Source: 1-14-0-10-45-29 sp964532715
GTDB taxonomy: Archaea > Micrarchaeota > Micrarchaeia > Anstonellales > Anstonellaceae
Length of the DNA: 18,483 nt
Reading direction: 5' to 3'
Assembly: GCA_964532715.1 (NCBI GenBank)
Contig: CAZHIX010000024.1
Coordinates: 1 to 18,483 of the forward strand
Every line of letters begins with the position of its first letter. Position 1 is the stretch's first letter. The translations under genes and the position numbers were made by a program. Positions 1 through 6,441 of the stretch are shown here, piece after piece. The notes beneath the pieces were generated by a model. It was not told where the DNA came from, searched no databases, and worked only from the letters and a program-made list of their open reading frames with translations.

Positions 1-55
1 ACTTGTTTTCAATAAATAAAGCAGAAGCCCCGCACTTTAGTGCGGGGAGGTTCAC
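1..55 (+). mobile_element. IS200/IS605-type right end (probable TnpB guide-RNA 3' end)
   Basis: An 8-bp perfect hairpin (CCCCGCAC at 28-35, loop TTTA, GTGCGGGG at 40-47) is flanked by GAAG on the left and AGGTTCAC on the right. This arrangement, a GC-rich stem followed by GGGGAGGTTCAC, is the typical right end of IS200/IS605-family elements carrying tnpB. In those elements the same stem forms the 3' part of the guide (omega) RNA scaffold, and the bases just after the TTCAC end (about 56-75) act as the guide. The tnpB gene would lie upstream, outside the window. Both short reading frames at 1-19 end in TAA, so a tnpB C-terminus could finish here, but this cannot be confirmed. The stem also resembles a terminator, though no T-run follows it. 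Confidence 0.6.
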
Positions 56-205
56 ATTCAAAAATTTCTGGAGGGTGTATTCCCTCGTTTGTTTTATTTT
101 TTAGTGCAGTTTCAACTGTTTTCACTCATACGCAAACCGATAACTGTACTCATTGTTATATTTGTAACATTCTGTTTATTAATAATAAAATGCAATCTAA
201 TTACA

Positions 206-211
206 AGGTGA
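206..211 (+). promoter_or_regulatory. Shine-Dalgarno site of the acetyltransferase gene
   Basis: AGGTGA lies six bases before the ATG at 218 and matches the archaeal 16S 3' end well. It fixes the start of the acetyltransferase gene. A possible TATA element (TTATATTT) lies near 154-161. Confidence 0.6.
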
Positions 212-217
212 ATTTTA

Positions 218-1192
218 ATGTTAATTAATAACAATACCAATAATTCTACTCAAAAATCCATGCAATCAAGTATAGGTTCAAATGGTATTCATTACGACTC
301 TTACAACAATCGCATAAAAGGATTTAGCTCATTTAGTATCTTAGATACAAATTCATTTGCACGTTTGGAGCATTTAGTTTCGCAAACAGAGTCCAACCAT
401 CCAAATTCAAGTCGCACAACTATTCGTGCATTAGTTTCTAATCGTATGTTAGACTCAGTTGGAAAAAATGGGCTTGGAAAAATTGAAGCAAAAATTGATA
501 TTGCAAATATAGATCCTTGTATGTCTTTAGTCTATTTGGGCAAGAACTCAAATTTGCGCTCTTCTCCAAAACACATAATTACTCAAGAAAAGGACTCAAT
601 AAATCATATAGTTTCTACAATAAATCCAACTACACGAAAAGATGCAATTTCTCGTCTAAATTCTGGTGGTTATAAAATTGAACAGTTAACAAACCCTACA
701 CAAAACCAAATCCATGAACTTGCACAACTTTATCAAACAACATTCTCTGCATATACATTTGAATTAAACGAACAATCTGTGAAAAACATGTGTTCAAATG
801 GAAACATCATGTTAATCACTTTAAGTTCACAGAATCAAATAGTGGGTGCTATGGTTGCAGAACATGCAATCGTAGAAGTAGATTCATCCGCTATCTCGCT
901 CTACGAGCTCTCAGATTACGCAACTTCATCTTCTCATCGTGGGAATGGTGCAATGACTGCAATGCAGATTGAAGCAATAAATCTGATTCGTTCTCTACCT
1001 AATGGAAACGAAGCAATCGTATACTCTGAAAATCGTGCTCCGTGGACTCCAGTAAGTATCTCATCTCACAAAACAGGTCTTATGTTCTATTGTGGGACTC
1101 TTGAACAACACTGTATAATAAATTCAGACCGTGACATAAACGAGACTGGGAATATGGAGAATTTACACGTATTCTCCGCAAAGGGTTACTAA
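218..1192 (+). CDS. GNAT-family N-acetyltransferase, AblB-like (putative beta-lysine acetyltransferase)
   Basis: A 324-residue protein whose C-terminal half (from about 155) is a GNAT domain. The acetyl-CoA binding loop is SSSHRGNG at about 237-244, preceded by the strand ELSDYAT. This resembles the AEMTDFAT...YRGKG region of beta-lysine acetyltransferase AblB, which makes the osmolyte N-epsilon-acetyl-beta-lysine. The C-terminus (INETGNMENLHVF) is also like the AblB ending, where SGSIESMNVWY is typical. The N-terminal ~150 residues include a polar, Asn/Ser-rich start and a region of no recognised family. No lysine 2,3-aminomutase (ablA) gene is visible, so the substrate is uncertain and the protein may be a generic GNAT enzyme. 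The gene lies 22 bases before the M20 peptidase, so the two are probably co-transcribed. Confidence 0.65.
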   Translation: MLINNNTNNSTQKSMQSSIGSNGIHYDSYNNRIKGFSSFSILDTNSFARLEHLVSQTESNHPNSSRTTIRALVSNRMLDSVGKNGLGKIEAKIDIANIDPCMSLVYLGKNSNLRSSPKHIITQEKDSINHIVSTINPTTRKDAISRLNSGGYKIEQLTNPTQNQIHELAQLYQTTFSAYTFELNEQSVKNMCSNGNIMLITLSSQNQIVGAMVAEHAIVEVDSSAISLYELSDYATSSSHRGNGAMTAMQIEAINLIRSLPNGNEAIVYSENRAPWTPVSISSHKTGLMFYCGTLEQHCIINSDRDINETGNMENLHVFSAKGY

Positions 1193-1201
1193 TATTTTTA
1201 T

Positions 1202-1209
1202 GAGAGGTT
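1202..1209 (+). promoter_or_regulatory. Shine-Dalgarno site deciding the M20 peptidase start
   Basis: GAGAGGTT lies 5-6 bases before the ATG at 1215. This favours that ATG over the in-frame ATG at 1200, which overlaps the site itself. Confidence 0.55.
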
Positions 1210-1214
1210 GCAAA

Positions 1215-2351
1215 ATGGATCCCGTTCAAACACTTAGCAATATTGTTGGAATAAATTCAATATTCCCAAACGAATCCTCAATCGCACTATATTTGGAAAC
1301 ACGATTAAAACAACTTGGTTTTTTGACGCGTAGAATTTATGTGTCTCAAAACAGATTCAATGTAGTCGCACAGCGTGGAACTATTGGTCAGCCTATTTTA
1401 TTCTATGCTCATATGGACACCGTTCCAGTTTATGGAAAATGGGATTATGATCCTTTTACTCTAAGACAAGATGGGGATCGTCTTTATGGACTTGGGGCAT
1501 ACGATATGAAAGCGGGTATAACCGCCATATTGCATGCAGTAGATATAACTACTGATCAAAAAATAAAAATTGCATTTGCAGTGGATGAAGAAAACGATTC
1601 GGTTGGTGCATTTGCAATACTTAAAGATGGATTTTTCAACGACTGTAAAGTTGCAATAGTTCCTGAAATAAACGATAGTGAAATTTTGGTTTCTATTCCA
1701 AATGCAATAATGCTTTCAAGACGAGGTCGAGCTGTATATAGTTTTGATGTGCATGGAATAAGTGCTCATGGTGCACACATAAAAGATGGGGTAAATGCAA
1801 TCACACAAGCATCAAAACTTGCAATTGAGCTTGAAAATACGAATAATTCATTTTTACCAAACGAGTCTGGTGTCGTTCAATCTCAGTTTGTAAGAAAAAT
1901 ATATGGTGAAAATACTTCGCTCTCACTTGCAGACTTAGCGCATGTAGAACTTGATAGGCACATAACTTTACCTAATGATTCAAAATCTACTTTATGCGAG
2001 CTTGAGTCAAAAGTATCTCAATTATACAAAGACGGTATTCTTGATTCATCTGCTCCAAAATGTAGCGTTTTCATAAAGCCACGTGCAAATCCATATCTTG
2101 AACCATATCAAACTTCTCAAAACGATTCATCTGTGGTGCTTTTATCAAAGATAGTCGAGCAAAACGTGGCAAAGCCGGTTTATACCTGCGGACTGTCTAC
2201 GGCGGACGAATGTGTAATCGCACTTGCGAGCATCCCAGTAATCTCCTACGGTCCGGTGGGCGCAAATCCGCACAAGCCAAATGAATGGGTCTCACAGTCA
2301 AGCCTTCGCACAGTTGCTCTCGTGCTCAAAAAATTCATAGAGATGCAATAA
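1215..2351 (+). CDS. M20-family zinc metallopeptidase/deacylase (ArgE/DapE-like)
   Basis: A 378-residue member of the M20/ArgE/DapE/CPG2 family of cytoplasmic di-zinc amidohydrolases. All metal-centre motifs are present: AHMDTVP with H66 and D68, the bridging aspartate D97 in GAYDMKAG, the catalytic and ligand pair E125-E126 in VDEEND, VPEI with E151, and a C-terminal histidine in NPHKPNEW. The lid/dimerisation domain lies between (GISAHGAHIKDGVNAI, the usual S-A-H region). Length is normal. The substrate (acetyl-amino acid, succinyl-diaminopimelate, peptide or acyl-lysine) cannot be told from sequence. It follows the acetyltransferase closely, so one gene may acylate and the other deacylate related amino compounds (inference). 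The 3' end is distinctly richer in GC than the rest of the gene. Confidence 0.85.
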   Translation: MDPVQTLSNIVGINSIFPNESSIALYLETRLKQLGFLTRRIYVSQNRFNVVAQRGTIGQPILFYAHMDTVPVYGKWDYDPFTLRQDGDRLYGLGAYDMKAGITAILHAVDITTDQKIKIAFAVDEENDSVGAFAILKDGFFNDCKVAIVPEINDSEILVSIPNAIMLSRRGRAVYSFDVHGISAHGAHIKDGVNAITQASKLAIELENTNNSFLPNESGVVQSQFVRKIYGENTSLSLADLAHVELDRHITLPNDSKSTLCELESKVSQLYKDGILDSSAPKCSVFIKPRANPYLEPYQTSQNDSSVVLLSKIVEQNVAKPVYTCGLSTADECVIALASIPVISYGPVGANPHKPNEWVSQSSLRTVALVLKKFIEMQ

Positions 2352-2385
2352 ATTCTATATTTTTCTAAACAAAATTAAAATGAGC

Positions 2386-3324
2386 TTAACTTATTAGTCC
2401 CTCAATGTACAAGAAATTGATTAGCTCATGTATTGATCTATCTCCATATCTTAGATCTTCATCTGTTGCTTGGAGATGACATTTGCGATCTAAATCTTTC
2501 GTGACATGTCTAAATCTTGCTAGACTCTTTTTAGCAATATTTTCATCACTCACGTTTTTTTGTACGTAATCTATAAACTTATGATCAAATTCAGCTATGT
2601 TATTTCTAAGAATCTCCATTGATCTATCTCTTACGTATATAGTTCTGCCATCATGACCTCTTATAGCAAAGCTTACGAATTCGTCAATCGATATCTCGTT
2701 TCCTATATTGGCTGTTTCACTAACTCCGTATTCTTGCATAAATGAGTTACGTTTTTTATCAGACTTTTTCTCAAGCATTTTGCTGATGTACTCTAAGTAT
2801 GGTCTAAGCGCTTCAAAGTCTCTCTGTGATTTAGTGTATATGGTTATATCTTTACCTACTTGTCTTGGCAATGAAACATGATTATCCACTTCATTATACT
2901 CAAACAATGCAACATTTGCGCTTTTGAAAGATGCAGTTATACCTTCTCTATATATTCCATTAATCAAGTGTTTCAGAGCATAAACTACATATTCGGTTCG
3001 TTTTGGTTCTTCCTGTATTGGTGCTGTAATGTGAATTTTTGGTCCAATTCCACCCATCGGAGTGTTAACTACTCTAAAGTATGAAAAAAGATCGTTACCA
3101 TACAATTCAATTTTTCTATCTCCAATTATAAGTCCATCTATAGCCATTCTAATTTCATGCGAGTTTTTTGCATTTATTTTTTTGAGTTTTTTATCTAAAT
3201 CAAATTTCTTATCATAAAAAAACTTCTCTGTTATTTTGTTAAATATTGTGTTCGATGATTTGATTTTATGTATTAATCCCTGTTTGTTTTTTGTGTTTAT
3301 TCCAATATCTGTTTTATATGTCAT
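2386..3324 (-). CDS. Uncharacterised protein resembling OspF/SpvC/HopA1-type phosphothreonine lyases
   Basis: A 312-residue soluble protein with a basic N-terminus. From residue 77 to 185 it follows the order of conserved elements known from SpvC/OspF phosphothreonine lyases (bacterial type III effectors): a K-x-H strand (K96-I97-H98-I99, compare KFHIS in SpvC), a lysine about 36 residues on (K134 in ASFKS, compare WKVTD), then R154...G157-K158...T161-I162-Y163 (compare RVSLGAQFTLY), then a helix FEALRPYLEYI. HopA1 and the lyase domains of lanthipeptide synthetases have a related layout. The C-terminal ~120 residues (from EISIDEF) match nothing I recognise. No signal peptide or membrane segment is visible. 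A GAGGT Shine-Dalgarno site lies just before the ATG (complement, about 3330-3335). The call rests on pattern only; an unrelated fold is quite possible. Confidence 0.35.
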   Translation of the reverse strand: MTYKTDIGINTKNKQGLIHKIKSSNTIFNKITEKFFYDKKFDLDKKLKKINAKNSHEIRMAIDGLIIGDRKIELYGNDLFSYFRVVNTPMGGIGPKIHITAPIQEEPKRTEYVVYALKHLINGIYREGITASFKSANVALFEYNEVDNHVSLPRQVGKDITIYTKSQRDFEALRPYLEYISKMLEKKSDKKRNSFMQEYGVSETANIGNEISIDEFVSFAIRGHDGRTIYVRDRSMEILRNNIAEFDHKFIDYVQKNVSDENIAKKSLARFRHVTKDLDRKCHLQATDEDLRYGDRSIHELINFLYIEGLIS

Positions 3325-3415
3325 ATTCTACCTCTTAATTCTTTATTACGAGTAAGTGTAAATCATATTTTCTCCATTATTACACACTATACAACTAATA
3401 TATTAAACATAAAAG

Positions 3416-3423
3416 TATATAAA
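3416..3423 (+). promoter_or_regulatory. TATA box, leaderless promoter of the transglycosylase-like gene
   Basis: TATATAAA is centred 26-27 bases before the ATG at 3446, the archaeal spacing from TATA box to transcription start. No Shine-Dalgarno site precedes that ATG, so the mRNA is probably leaderless. Confidence 0.65.
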
Positions 3424-3445
3424 TAATAACCTACATACATTTATT

Positions 3446-4822
3446 ATGTCTATAACTAAATTAAACTCTAAAAAGGTAATCAAATATACCGTACCTGCTG
3501 TTGCTTCAGCTGTACTCTTATGGAATGTTTTCAAACCAAACAGTGAAAATTTGATAAACCAATCGAATACAATTCCTAATTCTTCAGTTGAATATATAGA
3601 TAAAAATAAAACAACTAAAAAAGAAAATATCTCTGAAAATTTTCAGGTTTCATTTGAATCTGTATTTTCAAAAAAAGGTTTGGTTAGTGCAAAAATTTTG
3701 GAAGATGCATCATATCGTGCAGCCAAACTACTTCTAAGTAGTAAGACTCCAAATCCTTCTTTTCAAGAAATAGCAATTGGAAAATTAGAAAATGGGGAAT
3801 TTAAGAATATTCAAATAGTCAGTTGTGAAAGACCGAACCCATCTTCAAAAACATATTTTAATGCAAATAATACTAAATTTGAACTAAAAAGACATAATAA
3901 AAATGTTGATCCTGGAGGGTTGTCATCAGAGATGATTATAACTCCAATCGATAATGCACACCTTAATGAAAGATGGTTTGTTTTAGTAGCAAAGATACCT
4001 GTCTCTCATAGTCGACTCGGTTCTTCTTCCAGAATATTTTATCCATATAACCATGAACTAAATAGTGGAGATATAAATAGACAAGCATTGTCGTATCTTA
4101 ATTCTGTAGAAAAAACTGCTCGTTCTGCAATCAACGTCTATGCTAGTGAATCCACAAAAAATAAACTTTCAAAAGTCCCATCTAATATAAATACATTAAT
4201 CGCACTATTAGAACAAACATCTGCTTCAAGTTTAAATAATTCCCAGAAAATAATGTCTGATCTAAGTAGGATTTTTCATCACATTTTTCTATACAGAAAC
4301 TTATCAAAGTTTTATGTAGTTAGCAGTGCAAAAGCATATGGTTTTTATCAATTTATTCAAAGCACTGAAAAGAGTTTAATCAAAAAATATACTAACGAAC
4401 CATTGAAAGTATTTGAGTCATGGGCAAAAGATAATGGCTATGTTAATCTAAAAGACTTAAATCCCAAAAATACAATTTTCGATACATATTTTTCATCAAT
4501 TCTTGCGTTTTATCATCATATAGATATTTTGGATGTGCTTAATAACCGTTTAAAAAAGAATGGATTAGCATCAAATGAATACGTACATGTAAACGATGTC
4601 CAGTCTACATGTGCAATTGCTTCTGGATATAATGGAGGTTCAAATGCGATTTTCAAACACATCATGCAACACAAATCTAACTGGCATGAAGACGTATATA
4701 CTCATGGGAGTGATATAATCCGTTCATTAGATAAATATCCCAATGAAAATATAGGTTACATAACCAAAGCTTATGTAGTTAAAAATGCATTTAATAAAGA
4801 TAAAATTCAACTATTTCTTTAA
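3446..4822 (+). CDS. Lytic-transglycosylase (SLT/MltD)-like membrane-anchored protein, frameshifted near its C-terminus
   Basis: A 458-residue protein with an N-terminal hydrophobic segment (about 11-28, after basic KLNSKKVIK) that is a signal anchor or signal peptide, so the bulk is outside the membrane. The middle (60-250) is unrecognised. The C-terminal part follows the lysozyme-like SLT fold: SSAKAYGFYQFIQST (293-307, compare S-P-A-G-A-x-G-x-x-Q-x-x-x-x-T), SGYNGGSNAI (393-402, compare AYNAGP) and NENIGYITKAYV (433-444, compare ET..YV.K). The catalytic glutamate expected about a dozen residues before AKAYG is not evident (the region reads YRNLSKFY), so activity is doubtful. The frame stops at 4820-4822, but a downstream frame continues with MltD/LysM-like sequence. 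Archaea lack murein, so the target would be bacterial or the fold reused. Confidence is for the SLT-like call. Confidence 0.55.
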   Translation: MSITKLNSKKVIKYTVPAVASAVLLWNVFKPNSENLINQSNTIPNSSVEYIDKNKTTKKENISENFQVSFESVFSKKGLVSAKILEDASYRAAKLLLSSKTPNPSFQEIAIGKLENGEFKNIQIVSCERPNPSSKTYFNANNTKFELKRHNKNVDPGGLSSEMIITPIDNAHLNERWFVLVAKIPVSHSRLGSSSRIFYPYNHELNSGDINRQALSYLNSVEKTARSAINVYASESTKNKLSKVPSNINTLIALLEQTSASSLNNSQKIMSDLSRIFHHIFLYRNLSKFYVVSSAKAYGFYQFIQSTEKSLIKKYTNEPLKVFESWAKDNGYVNLKDLNPKNTIFDTYFSSILAFYHHIDILDVLNNRLKKNGLASNEYVHVNDVQSTCAIASGYNGGSNAIFKHIMQHKSNWHEDVYTHGSDIIRSLDKYPNENIGYITKAYVVKNAFNKDKIQLFL

Positions 4823-5040
4823 ACTCAAATAGTGCACCTGCTAATCTTCCAGATATAATATATAATTATAATGTTTTGGTGAAAGAACAGGGATCTACAT
4901 TTACTATTTCCAAGTCAAACAATTCCAAAAAAACAAAAAAGTTTACAAATACTTCAAAAACTTCCAAATCAAAGAAATTTAAAAAGTCAAACAATTCCAA
5001 AAAGAATCAATTAAAAATAGTTCAAAATAAGAGAAACTAA
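4804..5040 (+). pseudogene. Out-of-frame C-terminal part of the transglycosylase-like gene (LysM-like segment and lysine-rich tail)
   Basis: After the stop of the preceding frame, an open frame shifted by -1 (open from 4804, overlapping the upstream frame by 19 bases, TAA at 5038-5040) encodes about 78 residues with no good start codon. It begins NSNSAPANLPDIIYNYNVL, which resembles the segment following the SLT domain in MltD-type enzymes (a 'YG...LP.I' linker). It then reads KEQGSTFTISKSNN, which has the look of a LysM repeat (YxVxxGxTxxxIxxxxx), followed by a Ser/Lys/Asn tail (KSNNSKKTKK...). The simplest reading is one gene that lost a single base between 4804 and 4822. A sequencing or assembly error or a translational frameshift are alternatives; no canonical slippery heptamer is seen. 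Confidence 0.5.
4912..5003 (+). repeat. 20-base direct repeat pair in the lysine-rich tail
   Basis: AAGTCAAACAATTCCAAAAA occurs identically at 4912-4931 and 4984-5003, 72 bases apart. In the out-of-frame tail both copies encode KSNNSKK. The spacing is a multiple of three, so the duplication kept the reading frame, as expected if the tail was once translated. Confidence 0.75.
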
Positions 5041-5059
5041 TGTTTTCATTGTCAAGCTG

Positions 5060-5383
5060 ATTTGAAACTCACTCGCACTTGCATGTGGGTGAGTTGATGC
5101 ATGTGTCAACTCAATCACCGGCTTTGCGCCGGTGGTGCACTCATGCGTGCTACAAGCACTTTGTGGGTGGCAATCCATTTGCTCAAATGAGTCGCAAGAC
5201 ATTCAACGACGCAGTCGTTGGATGTACCATCTTCAGACAGCGAAGCTGGCTTAAAGAGACAAAATCGCACACGCGATTTTAAGGCGTGAGCATAAAAATG
5301 CGAACGCCGGGATCTTCAAGCGCGCAAGCGACTGGAGACACGACGGCGCATCAGCGCCGGCTGTGATTTGTCATTAACAAATT
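5060..5383 (+). ncRNA. Candidate structured non-coding RNA of unknown family, GC-rich with about twelve hairpins
   Basis: This stretch is far richer in GC than its neighbours and holds no plausible protein, but is packed with stems: 5066-5072/5089-5095 (7 bp); 5091-5097/5106-5112 (7 bp, excludes the previous one); 5114-5122/5128-5136 (9 bp); 5137-5140/5147-5150 or 5147-5150/5156-5159; 5176-5180/5185-5189; 5199-5210/5214-5225 (12 bp, one G-T pair); 5238-5241/5245-5248; 5261-5268/5273-5280 (8 bp, ACAC loop); 5283-5287/5304-5308 enclosing 5290-5293/5298-5301 with tandem G-A mismatches; 5313-5318/5333-5338 enclosing a CGC-GCAA-GCG GNRA hairpin; 5344-5349/5354-5359 closed by 5339-5341/5363-5365; 5366-5371/5377-5382. 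The GNRA loop and the sheared-type GA pairs appear only on the plus strand, so that strand is preferred. I found no RNase P, SRP, 5S or tmRNA core motifs. In AT-rich archaea, local GC enrichment is a known marker of functional RNA. Confidence 0.55.
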
Positions 5384-5471
5384 GCGTACTAAAGCCATTT
5401 ATGGTTTTTAGTGCTCTTTTTAGCAAATCTGATAGAGATGCAATAAAAACGCTTTCTTGCATTATCTATAC

Positions 5472-6428
5472 ATGGAACATGTTCATGTATGCCTTATTGA
5501 TCCAACTTTGGATTATGCAAAAAAGATTGCAAAACTCACATCTGAGTACGACTACAAAATATACAACTTAAAACAAGACGATAAAGTCCTGTGCATCTAT
5601 GAGGCTCATCGTTATCCAGATAAAATACAATCACTCACCTGCGCGCTTTATTCCTCAGATTTTTGTGTATGGGTAATAGATAAAATAGATGCCGTTTTTG
5701 CGCAAACCGCACTTGCGCTTTGGCTAAAAAATATGGATGGAATAATGGTTTTCACACAAAATGTAGCACCAGAACAAGTTGAGCCAATTCTAAAAAATTC
5801 TCCAATGTGGCAGTGGGAGAAACTGCAATCTCCATCGGATTCTGATTTGCGCCAAAAATTACTTAGTCTAAACGCTTCAAGTTCTGATTCTGCGAATACT
5901 GCTTTAGTGGATGCATGTTTTGCAGTAGGTGGGGTAGGAACTGTTGCACTAACAAAAATCCTAAGTGGCAAATTCAAAGTCCATGATGAATTAACAGTTA
6001 TTCCCTCCAACACAAAAACCGCAATTCGTTCAATTCAGGAACAGGACGTGGATGTAAAAGAAACATCCGTCGCTTCAAGAGCAGGTTTTTCACTAAAAAA
6101 TATTCAGCCGGATAAAGTAAAAAGAGGTTCATATCTTACAAACTCAACTGAAATAAAACAATTTCAAAAAGGCAAAGTAAAATTTTCAATTCATCCGTTA
6201 ATTAAAGACGAAATCTCAAACAAATCTGAGTTGTTTTTTGCATGGGATTTGCAATATGTATCTGCAAAACTTCAAATGGATAAATTTACCTCTCAAGATG
6301 GTGAAAAAGAATTTGATTTTGAGCTTGTAAGTATTTCAGCTGCAAAAGAAGGTCAAAAGGTACTCATAGTACGAAATTCAAAATCTCCAAAAGTAATTGC
6401 AAGTGGAGAAATTTTTGGTCTTCAATAG
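5472..6428 (+). CDS. SelB-like elongation factor paralog (aSelBL type) with degenerate GTPase domain
   Basis: A 318-residue protein with EF1A/SelB architecture but a decayed G domain. Residues 1-130 keep the outline (MEHVHVCLIDPTLDYAKKIAK..., YPDKIQSLTCALYSSDFCVWVID...) yet lack the GxxxxGKS/T P-loop, DxxG and NKxD. The translation-factor domain 2 follows (CFAVGGVGTVALTKILSGKFKVHDELTVIPSN...SIQEQDVDVKETSVASRAGFSLKNI....VKRGSYL), which is the region that holds the aminoacyl end of tRNA. A domain-3-like barrel closes the protein. This matches the aSelBL family described across methanogens, Thaumarchaea and others, which also lack the SelB C-terminal RNA-binding domain. Role unknown; tRNA binding is expected from domain 2. 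The start is ATG 5472, where known members begin; a TTG at 5457 is in frame. An AATAAAAA element 26 bases upstream suggests a leaderless mRNA. Confidence 0.75.
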   Translation: MEHVHVCLIDPTLDYAKKIAKLTSEYDYKIYNLKQDDKVLCIYEAHRYPDKIQSLTCALYSSDFCVWVIDKIDAVFAQTALALWLKNMDGIMVFTQNVAPEQVEPILKNSPMWQWEKLQSPSDSDLRQKLLSLNASSSDSANTALVDACFAVGGVGTVALTKILSGKFKVHDELTVIPSNTKTAIRSIQEQDVDVKETSVASRAGFSLKNIQPDKVKRGSYLTNSTEIKQFQKGKVKFSIHPLIKDEISNKSELFFAWDLQYVSAKLQMDKFTSQDGEKEFDFELVSISAAKEGQKVLIVRNSKSPKVIASGEIFGLQ

Positions 6429-6441
6429 TTATTTTTATTGC

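Noticed and set aside
40..228. 62-residue ORF starting inside the IS-end hairpin
   Set aside because: Begins within the 8-bp stem, shows no family resemblance and overlaps the start of the well-supported acetyltransferase gene.
4804..4822. Programmed -1 ribosomal frameshift
   Set aside because: No X-XXY-YYZ slippery heptamer in the upstream frame and no adjacent stem-loop or pseudoknot; single-base loss is simpler.
5050..5070. Hammerhead-like CTGAT...GAAAC
   Set aside because: There is no room for stem II between the two core parts, and CTGATGA is incomplete.
5011..5282. Short ORFs on both strands (5011-5202 minus, 5079-5282 plus)
   Set aside because: Cys/His-rich random-looking translations that follow the hairpins; the segment's structure is better explained as RNA.
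5060..5383. RNase P RNA, SRP RNA, 5S rRNA or tmRNA
   Set aside because: The diagnostic cores (RNase P GAGGAAAGTCC and ACAGAA, SRP GGTCCGGAAGGAAGCA-type apical loop, 5S domain motifs) are absent on both strands.
5648..6013. 121-residue minus-strand ORF inside the aSelBL gene
   Set aside because: Lies wholly opposite a recognised protein with conserved domain 2; no family likeness.
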